A stretch of DNA of 64,000 nt from Canna indica (Eukaryota > Streptophyta > Magnoliopsida > Zingiberales > Cannaceae), in NCBI GenBank assembly GCA_034359265.1, contig CP136898.1, positions 40,509,501 to 40,573,500 of the forward strand. The letters are read 5' to 3'. The notes under the pieces are model-generated. The model saw nothing but the letters and a program-made list of their open reading frames with translations, had not been told where the DNA came from and did not search any database. Below, one piece after another: positions 1-12,822 of the stretch. Every line of letters begins with the position of its first letter. Position 1 is the first letter of the stretch. The translations under genes and the position numbers were made by a program.

Positions 1-1304
1 CACAAGAGACAGTAGTGTAAATCAAGGACATACTCACAAGGAAAACACTCGGGTGGTTAGGCATTCTTGCCAACTCGCACGATGTGCACAAGGCCACACA
101 AATCTCGCCTTGATCTTGACTTTAAAGTACTCTCAGCCGTGCTCTAACCACCCCAAAACTCAAACATACAACCCGAGTATGTTTTTAGTAGGAAAATAAA
201 ATACATTTCAGCATATAGTCTATTTAATTTCATCTTAAATACCAATTGATTTCAACCTACCAACTGATTGATTTCAGCCTGCTAGAAATTAATTTTAGCA
301 TATCAATAAGATAATTTCAGCTTGTATCTATGTGAAATTCCTAAAATTGAATATTCAGCAAGCATATAATTGTAGCAAAAATATTTCACCATGGTTAGCA
401 TAAGTCTTGAGTTCAAGTTCCTACTCATACAAACTATAGCACACAACATCCTATGGCCAGCCCTAGCATACTAGGGTTGTCCTACATTCGGTCTAACCCC
501 TCCTCATCCCACAAAAACACAAACCTGAGTAGGGGACAAATATCAATCACCGAGCCTCATACCCCATCCAAGTCGGAAGTAAACCTTCAAACACCACAAC
601 CCCTAAAGGTCGGTCCTAAGCCTTGCCCTACACCTCTCCCTTACCTAATGGAACACCTCAAGAGCCAAACCGAATGAGGAGAACCAGATTCCGAAACTAA
701 ACTTCAAGAACCAATATGTTAAGAACAATTCCAGCAAATCTCTTTTTTTTCCTTTTATATATATAACCAAAACTGACCGGACCTATTATATTAGGGACTA
801 CCCTTGGCTGCCCAATTCGGTTCCTATCAACCAACTACCATTTCCCCTACAAGACATATTGATTCAACAGGAAACCAAGGGCCAAATCATGGAGGAGATC
901 AAAGATTTCAGCAAGCTATCCCCCTCCTCAAGCTGCCTACGCTAAGAAGAGGGACATCCCTTCCCAAGGGCTGCCACACTTAAATCCCCAACCAAGATCG
1001 TCATCTCCCCTTACTAATACACTGATTCGTTATAAGTAAGCCACCGAAACAACATAGGAATAAAGATTTCTAGCATCACCATCATGAAAAATTTGGCCAA
1101 GGCAAGGGCAGCACATCCATGGAGATTGGGATAAGAGCCACTAACCTCAACAAGAGAAATGAAAGGAAGAAGACAAGGATGAAGCCTCACGACGGCGATC
1201 TCCGACGACGGTGAGCAACTTCGGCCAAAGCTTGGTGCCGGCACCTCCCCTCCTCTTCACAGCATCAGCGTGCGTGTGGCTCTCTACTAGAGTCGTACGG
1301 TTGC
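1..1304 (-). mobile_element. Long Ty3-type LTR, left-hand part (interrupted, runs off window start)
   Basis: This noncoding stretch is the left part of a long LTR on the minus strand; the rest lies at 21926-22208. Element 1310-21920 interrupts it, and CCACC is present on both sides of that element. Removing the element rejoins a sequence whose layout matches the better-delimited LTR at 9696-12013: a CGACGACGG-rich block, then a GTGTGGCTC block, then a tract naming small blocks such as CTCGAC. No reading frame longer than about 75 codons here looks like a protein family. The superfamily (Ty3/gypsy) is inferred from LTR length and terminal style only. Confidence 0.5.
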
Positions 1305-1309
1305 CCACC

Positions 1310-3658
1310 TGTTAGGATGGGAATAAGAAACGCAACGAAAATAGTAATTTAAAAAATTCAAACCATTCTAAAAACGACGATCTACTTTAGCAATATTAAG
1401 GAATTCAACATCGATGAAGAAGGAGAAGATATACCTCAAATCACGGTTGATATAAGTAATCATATCCCCATCTTGAGATGCACACGTGCACGTACTCCAA
1501 CGATAGTCCACACCAAGCACCTCGCAACAATATGGGCAGCGAACACTGAGGCTTGTTGTGGCTCAACGGAGAAGCTTTCTCAATCCCGAAATCCACCAAG
1601 GCAAGGCCGACCCTTCCACCAAGAACCGGGCACCAAAGAGGGAAGGAGAGAGGATGAGAAAACACCTGAATGAAAGAGAAGAGGTGAAGATACCTCACTG
1701 TCCTCTTGGACTCCTCCAAGAAGATTGAGATTGTGGCACACCCAAGAAGAGAACACCTTCAATTTGGCTTCGCAAAAATCGGGGAAGGAGGATGTAGATG
1801 GCCGGCCACCAATGGAGAGGGGGAGGAGTTCTTTGGAGCCTTTCTCTTCAAGAAACCTCTAAAGAATCAAGTTCTTAATCTTCTCCAAGAAGATGAAGAA
1901 CCAATTAACCAACCCCTCCTATAGGGTGTTCAGACACTCTTAATAGAGAGGGGGAGCGGCTACAAGAGTAGACCCGGCCAGGAAAAAACTCTTTCACCAG
2001 AATTTAAAATTTTGGGGTTTGCCTCCGAAAATGATTTATATTTTAACAGCGTCATAATTAATTAGAAATTAATTAAGTCTAATTAAAATATAAACTTTAA
2101 TTTATCTCCATAAATTTAGAGCCTATAAACAAGAATGATAATTATCTAAATAAACCAATCTCCTAAAAAATAGGAAAGTGGTTTATCTAAATAATTCGAA
2201 TTCCTATTAATTAATAGAATTATGATTTATCCTCATAAATCATATATCTATTAATTTTATGATTTATCTTCATAAATCAAATTCTTATTAATTATGATTT
2301 ACCCAAATAAATTAATTCCTAATTAATTGGTTAGGTTCATGGCTAGAAACTAATTTTCCCACCATTTATATTTGATTCAAAATTAAATTATATAATCTCC
2401 GTCAAGTGGTTAAATACAATCCCTGTCAAGTGATTAATTAAATATTTAATTCATAATTAAATTTAATCAACCACATAAAATATTATTATATGTCAATCCT
2501 TATAATTTAGGGATGCCCTACAAATTTGGGTTATCGAGGAACTCGTTCATATAGGAGATTCGTGATCGAGTTTGTTACGAGGTTAGCTTGTGTGTGATCC
2601 ATTGGGTCCCACACTATGCTAGCAGTGAGTTAAGCATAACGGAGAGTCGGATCCGATAGAATGACTTCTATTCAAAACTTACGAGCCTTTACTAAACCCC
2701 TTTAGTGTGGTCGTGAGAGACTCTACTCAAAAGTCAAGATTGACGTCTAGCAACGTGTCATGACTACCCAGATAGTGTGAGGTTCAATCTACAGGGACCG
2801 AACGCCCTTCGGTGATTAGTTACCGTGTAACTAAGTCCCTCGGTTACAATATCCCGAAGTCGGTTAGGGTACGAAAGAAGTGTTAAATCCTAATACTGAT
2901 TCATATGTATTCCACCCGCCAAGATGTTGTCTCAATAATGAAATGTCAGAGATTCCTGACTTTCATGTCTACTCTCGCCAGAGATTCCGAAGTCGACACT
3001 TGTAGGGATACAAAGGATATCATATCCTCTCCTCTTACTAAGAGTAACCGATTCCATGTTGGTTGCTCACCTACCTCCACGAATCCTTCCCCATGCCTAG
3101 TAATACCCGGCATATGACGTGGAGGGCCACGTAGGGATAGAACCAAAGCAATGGGTCATCACTCACAAGTCACAAGGTAACCATGACAACCTCAGGTCCA
3201 AGGACTGCTTGCACCTACTATCACTCGAGGAACATTCTATTGACAATCATGTAAGGATTACATTTTGTGTTCCTCGTGCAGGTCTGTTGAGTGAACTCAT
3301 TCCCTAATGAACACCTGCACTTGTACATTAATAATGGCTTATAGGTAACTATTAGATAAGCTACCCCCTATCGTATAGGGCATGTACCAAGTGCACTAGT
3401 CTATCCAGAATCACCGATCCCCTAATTGGTAATCCTACAACTAGGAATATTTAGAACATGAGCATCTAGATTTCAAGACTTACTAGCATAATCTCATCAT
3501 GGCCTCGGAATCATTTGCTTGGGTTCATGGGGTTCATCACATTCTTTATAAATAAAGATGCAGCATATGATGAAAAAGTTACCTCATTAAGTTGATTACC
3601 CTTAAATAGTCCCTAAACACATCGACATGTGATTGTTTTAAGGGCATTATTCCTTTCA
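1310..3658 (-). repeat. 3' LTR of the Tork/Angela-like element
   Basis: Long LTR (2349 bp) collinear with 19562-21920 throughout, with scattered substitutions and short indels. Shared landmarks include GATGGGAATAAGAAACGC near the left end and TCGTATAGGG near the right end. The minus-strand start is TGAAAGGAATA and its end is CCTAACA, so the TG...CA termini are intact in this copy. It contains several short open frames without family resemblance; these are not called as genes. Confidence 0.85.
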
Positions 3659-3672
3659 ATCTCCCGCTTGCA
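3659..3672 (-). promoter_or_regulatory. Polypurine tract of the Tork/Angela-like element
   Basis: On the minus strand GCAAGCGGGAGAT directly precedes the TG that opens the 3' LTR. This is the usual position and composition of a copia plus-strand primer, and it fixes this LTR as the 3' one. Confidence 0.75.
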
Positions 3673-6173
3673 CTTTAGCCAATCATCCTAGTATCTGTAT
3701 ACCAAATTTCAATGGTGATCGAATCTGCTGTTGTGGTAATCAGTTTAATCTACACCAATGTCTTTCAGTCATCACCTCTTTCCAACGACGAGGTGATACA
3801 GCCTTTTAAGAAAAACAATGATCATCACAGAATCTTAGTTCCTTAACTTTTAGCAAAAATCCTAGTATTGCCATACAATACTGGTGTTGAATTAGCAACC
3901 TTAGGAACAACTCCGACTAAATGATAAACTCCTTTATCCGATGCTATCCTAAGCGGTAGAGAAAGTAGCAAAGCACAAAGCCTTGGTCACCTTATCGGTC
4001 ACAATACCCAGCTAGGAACTTTTTCTTGCTTACTACACCAGCATCAACGGTATCCTCATACCATCATATTGTTTCTTTGTCGTATAGAACGTCTCTCATC
4101 CTTCTTAAGTACTTAAGAGAGTTCTCCATTGCTTTTCAATGTTATTCTCCATGGTTTTGTTTGAAATCAGCTAGATACCTTTAAGGTATAAGCAATATCA
4201 AGCCAAGTGCAAAGCATCGTATGATGGGTCCCACTATCGAAGCATAATATATCTCACTCATCTTTTGTCTCTCCTCAGGTGTCTTAGCAGACATCATCTT
4301 AGAAAGACTGATGCAATGACTCTTAGGCAAGTAACCTTTTTACCGCATTCGATGCTAAAACTCTTTTAGCACTATATCAACATTCATGGGCTGGGGTAAA
4401 CAAGGCATCCTTTAAGACTTATTCATATAGATCCAAATGTCAAGCATACAAGAGGTCTTTCCCAAATGTATTATAGAGAATCAGTATGGGAAATAACTGG
4501 AGCATGAGAATGCTTTTCCCACAAGTATGTCATACAATATGACTACACTCCCACTAAACACATTGTCTATACTAGGTTCATCCACATTTTTGATAAAGTC
4601 AAAACCCTTTTGACTATCTCATCAAAATGGTTGTTTCAACTCTTCGATGCTAACTGTAGTCCATAAATGGATCTCTGCAGATCGCATACCTTACTCGGTC
4701 CTACCGAAGATACGAACTCCTCTAGATATGTCATATAGACTTCTTCATAACGGAAGAACAAAGTCTAGACACCCACTAGCCAAATATCGTATTCATAGTA
4801 CGCACTGATGGCTAGCAATATCCTAATGGACATGAGCGCTGGAACTGGTGATAATGTCTTATTACAGACAACCTATTGTTTGGGTTAGATCTCATTCACA
4901 ACCAGTCTGGTCTTATAGGTCCACACCTTGTCAGCTGCTCAGATCTTTCCTAAAGATCCACCTGCACCATATAAGAGTTATCCTTTTTGAGCCGCTCAAC
5001 CAAAGTCCGTACTTGGTTTGAGTATAGTTTGGATTTGCATAATGCCACCACATAGTGTCAACACATTTGACCATTAAGAGATCGCGGATTACCTAAATCT
5101 AGGTCATGCCCTATGGCTAGATATCATCACTCAAGTAGTCTACACAGTCTCCTAGAAGAATGATGAGAAGTAATAATTACATGGATTGGTTTAACCTATG
5201 AACTTTCCACTAGTTGTTGCGATTTTATTTGTGGTTGCTGAACTTCACCAAGTTCAACATATCTACCACTCCCACTTTCCTCGACAAACTCCTTTTCTCA
5301 GAAAGTGGTGACAAACCTCCTTTTGTTCAGTTGGGAGAACTTGGTACCCAAAATATCCTTTTAGGATATCCCTCAAAATTTCTTACTAGGTCAAGTTTGT
5401 CATGTGCTAGGCAACCCCAAATCACGAGATGTCTCAGACTCTGTCTCTTGCCATTCCATATATTATATGGTGTATCAGAGACAAACAAAATTATGACTGC
5501 TACAATTGTTTATCCTCTAAAAAAAAGGTTGGAAACAAAGTATGGATCACATCATATCCAATAAGGTGTAATTCCTCCTTTCAGACAGACCATTGTGTCA
5601 AGAGGGGCCCATACAGAGACAATCTTATTATCTTCGAGATAATTCAGAATCCTAGTGGATAAGTATTCTCTATTTCGATCCAATTGAAGGCCTATAATAC
5701 CTTTACCAATATGTTTCTTTAACTTCAACTTTATACTCCTTAAACGATTCAAAGGTATCGGTTTTTGGCCAAAACAGGTGGACTTACCCGTGCCTAATGA
5801 TATCGTAGGAGTATCCTTTTCTTGCTTGAGTTGTTATCGATCTGCATACACCTATGTTGACCAACTCTAATCAACTTGTTGAGCCTTTCGTCAGGTCTGG
5901 TGAATAGAGACTCGATCAGAATCTCTTTGAGACACACTACTCAAGTTCTGTCTGTGATTCATAATCGCCCAAAGTCATAAAAGCCAGAAGTAGGTGAGGT
6001 TAATTTTATCTCTTTGTGCGTTCATACAAAAATATTTATCATTAACTTCAAGAAACATTAAACCAATTGAAATTGGTCCAGTCGCATGTAACTCATCAGA
6101 ATGGTTCATGCGGCAACTATTGCCTTTTAAAGAACTTTTCACAACCTTATACAGATAACAAAGGAAAAGAATG

Positions 6174-7605
6174 TGTTGGCTTAAGGGTCTCTCTTAAGTC
6201 TCGATCTTTATTTTGATGATAACAAACATGTATTTAATCCAAGTGTGAAGTTTTGAGTTCAGGTTGAGGTTGCGATATACATGCCAAATCAGTTCAAATG
6301 AGATGAAGGAAAAGATCGTCAAAGAAATGGAATAAGAAATCGTTAAAGAAAGACTCGAGATTAGATCAAGTAGAATTCATGTAATATACCCCTAGGTTAA
6401 GTTTATCCCAAGCCAAAGTTGTAAAGTTATCCAAGTTGAAACTTGGTAACTAAACCCATAAAAAAGGCATGTAAAAATACAAGGAGAAGTCAGCCTCAGC
6501 CTGAGTTCAGTCGACCGGTCGATCGACCAAACAAGGCAGTCTCTGCCGAAGCAGCCTATTCGGTCGACCAAGTGAAGAAAAAAATGTGCAGTAGTCATTC
6601 GGTCGACCAAAGTTAGCGAAGAAAAAAATATAAGGTTGCATCGGTCGACCGACAGAAGGCAAAAATAGGCAGAATGGTAGCGGTCGACCAATCTGTCGAT
6701 CGAACTGGAGATAGCCTATAGCGCGACCCTAGCTCCAGTCATTCGGTTGACCAACGGGTTGATCGAATGTCGGAAGAAATTGCTTTCCGTCAGTCGGTCG
6801 ATCCATCGGTCGACCGAGCTCTCACAGACTGCCAGCGGTCGCATTGGTGGTCAATCCGTTGGTTGACCGGCCGATCGAACGGCTTCAACGGCTATTTTCT
6901 TACCCGTTGAGTGAGCCGTTCGAGTGAGGGGCTATAAATACCTCTCACCTAACTTCTTTAACATTTCTTAGAAGTTTTATTGAGCATTAAAAAAGTTTTC
7001 TTAAGCCTTTAGAAGAGCGAAATCTGCACATGCCCTCTGCTTCCATCTACGACTCATTTCAGCGCTGATTCCCTAGTTCTTCAACTGTGCTACAACTCAG
7101 GAGCCATCTTCTTGCAAGTTGGAGACCTGAAGGCGGTAGAAAGAAGCGTTGGTTCATTTTATATTCTTAAGCTCTTTCCTTTGTATTTGACTTTTATTGT
7201 AAACTTGTTGTCAAGTTGAGATAGCTGCTAGGTGTGCTAGGAAACACTTAGAGATAGCTTTATAGAATTGTGTTTTGCCTAGGTGAATAGGATTGAGATA
7301 CTCTTAGAGTGGTGAGAAGGGTGTCCTCATTGTATTCAACGGGAAACATAGATTCTATAAAGTAGTGGTTAGAAATCCTTGGTGATGAGCCAAGGTAGTG
7401 GAGTAAGCAGTTGGCCAAACCACTATAAGTATTCCTGTTTGCATTGCTTCCTTACTTGATTTTATCATTGCTATTGAAATTTGATCACATTAACTATTAA
7501 GAAACAATTGCATTAAGTGAAGCTTAAATTGAGTAAGAAGAAAATATTGTGAAAGGGGACAGACACTATTCAACCCCCCCTTCTAGTGTCGGATTTCACA
7601 CAACA
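6174..7605 (+). mobile_element. SIRE-like solo LTR
   Basis: A 1432-bp LTR begins TGTTGGCTTAAGG and ends CACACAACA, flanked by GAATG (6169-6173) and AAATG (7606-7610), a probable 5-bp duplication with one change. It carries the family's signatures: TTTTGATGATAACAAACAT near the start and CCCCCCCTTCTAGTGT near the end. No internal region is attached, so it is a solo LTR, presumably left by LTR-LTR recombination. It lies inside the decayed pol of the element at 1310-21920. Confidence 0.85.
6508..6940 (+). promoter_or_regulatory. LTR promoter: GTCGAC/GATCGATC palindrome array plus TATA box
   Basis: Between 6508 and 6880 there are about a dozen variants of CGGTCGACCG and GGTCGATCGACC; the 12-bp copy at 6517-6528 is a perfect palindrome. 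A consensus TATAAATA follows at 6933-6940. The array-then-TATA arrangement recurs in all SIRE-like LTRs of this window. The promoter role is inferred from position. Confidence 0.6.
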
Positions 7606-7796
7606 AAATGTTCTTTTATTAACACTGGCACAAATCAATAACAACGTTCTTGTTGAATAGAAGACTTATACGATAGGTTCCTGCATCTAAGGCTGCAACT
7701 CTTGCGCCTATCGCCTTCCTGAAGGTCGTAGTTGTCTTTTGTCAAGTCTTCTACTTTTCTTCTTCTCCAGCAACATCTTACAGAAGATGACTGATA

Positions 7797-8712
7797 TCAA
7801 ATACTCGGTATCAAATACCATAAAGTAGAGTTTAATGACGAAGTATTTTCTATAACGTACACACCTGAAGCGTCGGTTTCAAAAACCATCTTCAGTTTTA
7901 ACTCTGCAAAATACTCCTTGTGGTTGCGCTTCCAAGGGTCATCTTTACCACAATGGTAGCAGGTGCCATTGGGAACAACTTTCCCTTTCTTCTTGATGTT
8001 TCTCATGGGTTTCACAGTTCTATTTTTCACTTTGTTTTTAACAGAGTATAACTTTGCCTCAAAGGCATCTCCCACTAACAAGACTATGTCCTTATCTTTC
8101 ATAAGGTGAGACTCAGCAATCTTCAGCATATTAAGGAGCTCGGGAAGTGAGACGTCCTATTTGTTTATGTGGAAGTTATTAACAAACTATGAAAATGAAT
8201 CCGGGAGGGATTGAAGTACTAAGTCCTGAATTTGTTCCCTGTCTATGGAGAACCCCAATCTCTCTAACTCCTCAATCAAATTGATTAGTTTGAGGACATG
8301 AGTCTCAACAAGCTAGTGTTATCCTCCATTTTGGCACGGAAGAGTTGTTTAGATAGCTTCTACCTACCTGTCCTCATATGCTCACTATACAACAACTTGA
8401 GGTGATCGAGGATAGCTTCGGTATCCAAATGTTCATGCTGCTTTTGCAATTCATCGGACATGGATGCCAACATTATGCATTGAACAGTGGTGCTATATTC
8501 ACTCCAAAATTCTTGCAGCTTCTCATAAGCCATCTTGTCTTCCTCGGTGTAATCCCCTTCCCCAAGGGGTGGCATTGGTCCCGGAGAATCAAGAATGTGA
8601 GACAGATTCTCATAAATGAGGACGATCCTCAAATTTCACATCCAATCGACGTAATTTGGTCCAGTTAATTTATTTTCATTGATGAAGCAATCTAACGACG
8701 ATAAAGGTGACA
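7797..8712 (-). pseudogene. gag: Decayed copia gag (Tork/Angela-like)
   Basis: Reading starts at an ATG at 8712 (MSPLSSLDCFINENK), followed by LTGPNYVDWM, a typical copia gag opening in which the ligand to the capsid core is Y-x-x-W. An in-frame TGA directly after WM breaks the frame. The capsid-like segment continues as NLRIVLIYENLSHILDSPGP to about 8360. Downstream, 7900-7960 retains a zinc-knuckle trace, CYHCGKDDPWKRNH. Compared with the canonical C-x2-C-x4-H-x4-C pattern, the H and the last C are lost. The gene could not make a full gag. Confidence 0.75.
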
Positions 8713-9430
8713 TGATATGCTACAAAGAAAATAAAGACATGAATGAGCAGATATTCTACATGCATGTTTATTGAGGTATTTTAATTAATCACGTCTCCCA
8801 CTAATTTTCGCGGTTCCATAATACCCTCCGGTTTGGAAGTGCGAAGCCATCGTTGGTAGACTTCCTTAGGGGAAAATGGAATCCCACTTCTCCTACTTGG
8901 GTCTCGTATGTAACACAAGAAACCCTAATAGGTCCATGGGTAGGTAACATTATCAATCACATCACTATGTGACTTCCATAAGTTTTGCCTCTAGGGCAAC
9001 CAAGGAGCCCTAGTTGAGTCGAACCCATCGTTCGTATGCCCTAGAGAGAAAATGACCACCCTTGAGTGTAGCTTAACAAGGTAAGTCATGTTCAAGCTAG
9101 TAGCAGGGACGTAAAAGGGATATGTGCCATATGAGGTACAACGTGTCTATCAGCATAAAAGGCAGGCCTTGTGTGTGCACAAGAAACCCATTGTGATGAT
9201 AGACACACTTGTCCCTCATAACGATGGAAGGCATGACCGATATTCTTAATACCTTAGCCATTCAGACTCCATATTATTGGAGGGTTTCTTTATGCAATTA
9301 TAATTTATCTAAGCTATGAGCAATTGAAGCAAGAGCTACAAATAAAAGCATGACTATGGCAAGAGCTACAAGGAAATAAGTATGATTATGGATGTTCTAA
9401 GGGTTCCACCTGAGCCATTGGGCGAATCAA
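8713..9430 (-). other. 5' leader of the Tork/Angela-like element (gag-proximal half)
   Basis: Noncoding sequence between gag and the primer-binding site. It continues at 18770-19561 beyond the CACTA insertion. Joined, the leader is about 1.5 kb. No ORF of interest is seen. Confidence 0.6.
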
Positions 9431-9695
9431 CACTACAACAAAAATCGTCATTAATAGCATTTCATCAACGCTATCATATGTAGTGTATAACATTAAATGA
9501 AACACTACCAAATCGCACGCTATCTTATATATGGGGATTATAATAGCGTTTCTAGGAATGCAATTGTGAATGCTATATGAATGATTTTTTATAACATTTT
9601 ATATTCGTTATGATTAGTTCGTTATAGCATTATGAACCTGCTATTACTTCATTCTACAGTAGCAATAATATTTAGTTATCATATATATTTATATA

Positions 9696-12013
9696 TGTCA
9701 TGCCCCAAATCAGCGTACGCGTGACCGGCCATGGTACGTGTTGGTACCCCGAAGCCTACTCTATGCACTGACTAACAACTCATGAAAACACAAGAGACTG
9801 ACATCGAAAATCATAAACAAAGCACTAGTACCCAACTTTATTAGATGATTGAAAATAGTTTAACCAAAACAAGTACGAAGAGATCACAAGTTTGAATGTA
9901 ACCATTTAAAAGTTTTTAAAGACACATCTCAATGTTTTACATAAAACAACACAGTGCATACTCCGACTCTACTCGAACATGACTACGACTAATAACTGCC
10001 TGCTACGAGATCTGTACCCACGTCTGCCCTCCTGCGCGCCATGCCACCAAGCCATACCTCACTGGTCGGGCTCTACAAAATAAAAATAAATAAACCCTGA
10101 GTTCACGAGGAACTCAGTGAGCGGTTCTTTCGAACCTCCACTTAAATCTCGGCAAGATAACATATAGAAGGTATGCCACAAATAAGGAAATTAAATATGA
10201 TCACTCCATAGAAGCTAACTAGTTTGCCAAGACAGAAGAATGGATGAACCGGCCTCTCGGACCCTTATCCATTTCACTAGCTCGGCCATTAGTGGCCTAA
10301 AATATATATGGAAGGTTCGATTCTTCCCTCTAAGTAACCAGGCCGGTCGGCCTACCCAAAACCAGTCCTAAGGGCATCTCAATTAGAACTTTCATGATTC
10401 GGATCCGTCGACTAGGATGGCCACTAGCCTCAGAAATCCTCCGGGTTAGGGATAGCTAGTCCCACCCAACTCGGGTCTACCGTCAGCGAGGCCCACTGAT
10501 GAAATCTCAAGACCCTTCGCCACTCTGGTCTAACACCTAGCGGGCCCGCTGGTGCAATCTCAAGACCCTATAAACCGCTGAGTCATGTGGTAGCCGCTCG
10601 GCTAATTTTTTTATGTTTTTGCTTTCCGAGCGTTGCCCATGTCCGACCCTCCCCCTAGGGTCACCCTACTTCCCTAGGTGTAGAACCTAGTAAGTGTACC
10701 TTGTCTCTAGGTTAAATGTCACCACTAGGTACCGAGACCATTCTTGCTAGGTTGTTAGAACTTGCCGACTATAAATGAGTACTCGGCCTACCATTGTCAA
10801 CGACACTTACCTAAATTAATCATGAGCAATAGTTATCACATGAGAGCCGGATGAAGGAGGATACATTCCATTAATTTGAACCGATAAGGAACATTCAATA
10901 TATACATAGCAACGATTGAATATAATCTTTGACAATTAATGAAACCTTTACTATGATTCATATACCATAACCATCCTATCCATGTATGCGTTAGCAAGAA
11001 AATTTCCAAAACGATGGAAATATAGATCATTAGTTGCAACAATCCCTAAGATGAAACAACAATCATATAATATAATTTCAACATATCTATAAGCAAGTAG
11101 GTATGAATCAAGATAACATAACCCGAAATCAAGCATATTAATTCGAGCAGTCCACATCTTCCACCCTTGCCCATGCTCGGCCGACTCAAGTAGGGTAACC
11201 CCCTGATCGACCGAGTCCTCGAGTAAGGTGGCCATGGTTACGACGACTACGCAAAAATCGAATAAAAAATCGACCATTTAACGAACATGGATCGTATCAT
11301 GAGTTGCAAGACGAGCGAGGAAATTGGGGAGAATTTCGGCATGACCTTTTCCCTTTTTCCTCGACTCGACCAGCCCATAAAAATGCAAAATAATCATGTT
11401 TTGAAAACATAAAATCACAGATGCACAGATCGTTTAAGTTCCAACTCGAGAGAACATGTCGATCGACAAAACAACTCGCGGAGAAACCCGATTTCAAGAT
11501 CCATAGGATCGGCCACCCATCTCCCTTCATAATCATAGTAACCACTCACCTTGCTTAAGGAAGAAGAAGGATGGACGTTGGCGATCTCGAACCTTCAGAT
11601 GACGACACGATCTCCGGCGCCGACCAAGATCTCCCCCCCCCCCCCCTCTCTCTCTCTCTTGCTCGGGCTGTGTGCGGCTCCAAGATGAGCCGCACGGCTC
11701 ATGATGAGGGATTTTATTCCCTCATCCACTAATGACCCATTTGTCCCTCAAAGGACTTAGCCTCTACTCGACTCTATCCGAGTCCGATTCAGGCTCCGAT
11801 TCTATCCGTATACACGAGTCGAACTCGACTCAAATAAGAAATCTAATGCATAAAAGGAAATAACCATTTAACCAATATAAACTTCATACTTTCATAGGTC
11901 GAGTTATACCTTCTAGTCGAGGTGATTCTATGGCTCGACGTGACTAACCCCCGGTCCGGCGCGCTGCACCAAAATAAATTTTTATATTAGATTTTTTTTT
12001 TTCGGGTCTTACA
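9696..12013 (-). mobile_element. Ty3-type solo LTR
   Basis: A 2318-bp LTR on the minus strand, running from TGTAAGACCC (right end) to GGGGCATGACA (left end), flanked by perfect ATATA duplications (9691-9695 and 12014-12018). It has no primer site, coding region or second LTR, so it is a solo LTR. It is clearly related, in the opposite orientation, to the LTR at 46835-49383; both share the GTGCAGCGCGCCGG block near the start. A C-run followed by a CT microsatellite lies at 11633-11661. The Ty3/gypsy label is an inference from length and end sequence. Confidence 0.8.
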
Positions 12014-12018
12014 ATATA

Positions 12019-12822
12019 GCTTTTTTGAACCGTTATCTATCACTAAAGAGAGCATTTTAAAACTATCATACAAAAGTAGGTTTAATCTCAGCTTGTTGAT
12101 GTTACTGAAATAATTTTTTTATTTTTTTAATTTATTAACAATATAAGAATCAATATTTAAAGAATATTTTTATATTAAATCAAGAGCACATTTACGTAAA
12201 TCCAAACTACTAAAACATAACATTAATCCAAACTTAGTAAATATCAACTAATGAACTTAAACCTAGATCAATATTGTCTTCTAATAATAAAAAGAAAGTA
12301 GATTAAGTATTGCCTTCTAAAATAAAAGTAGCTAGCTTGTTATAGTCATGAAATCTTTCAACATAACTTCCAGATATATGACCCTTGACCAATTAAAATC
12401 TTCCAACTAGCATCAAGTTCCACTTGAACCTTGACCATCCTTCTCCTAAGCCATGCATAACTTCGACTACTTTTTCTTTGCCATAAAGTTTCTTCATAGT
12501 TGTTTCAGCTTGCGAAAGTCTCTCTTGTTGTAGAATAAAAGATGAATTATATCAACATACTAGTTGATCTAATGAAATATGGTATCTAGAAATAAATATA
12601 TTTAACCTACTAAATTATCCAAAAATGTTAATAGAGAAAGGAATAAGTAGGTGTGCACCAGCATAAATGCGAGTTTTCTCTCGAACTGCAATTATCTCCG
12701 AGTATAACTGCAATAGCAAGGATAGATAAGAAAAATGGATAGCTAAAAGAGTTTATGAATTAGATGTTCAGACATCAAATGTTCTTGCTCTCGAAGATTT
12801 CTTTGTATTTAGTTTACCAAGT
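12019..12822. other. Noncoding part of the CACTA element
   Basis: AT-rich sequence between the solo LTR and the last putative exon of the TNPA-like gene. It probably holds the 3' untranslated region on the minus strand. No further feature is recognised. Confidence 0.4.

Larger units (their letters stand above)
3673..7796 (-). pseudogene. pol: Decayed copia pol (integrase/RT/RNase H remnants)
   Basis: No long frame survives, but the minus-strand translation from about 4870 down to 4430 retains copia reverse-transcriptase landmarks across several frameshifts and stops. They include SIRILLAI followed by a Y-E-Y-D-I-W segment, a VYMT block, then VCDLQRSIYGLQLASKS and FDEIVK. The catalytic YVDD is degraded: the sequence reads ILYDILVG at the expected place. 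The segment is interrupted at 6174-7605 by a solo LTR. Counting both sides, only about 2.7 kb remains for pol, less than an intact copia pol, so deletions are likely. The rest of this interval has no recognisable reading frame. Confidence 0.65.

Noticed and set aside
1473..1924. Short frames in the Tork/Angela-like LTR (and their counterparts at 19704-20275)
   Set aside because: They are present in both LTRs with independent changes and indels that shift the frame; they show no conservation as protein and no known domain.
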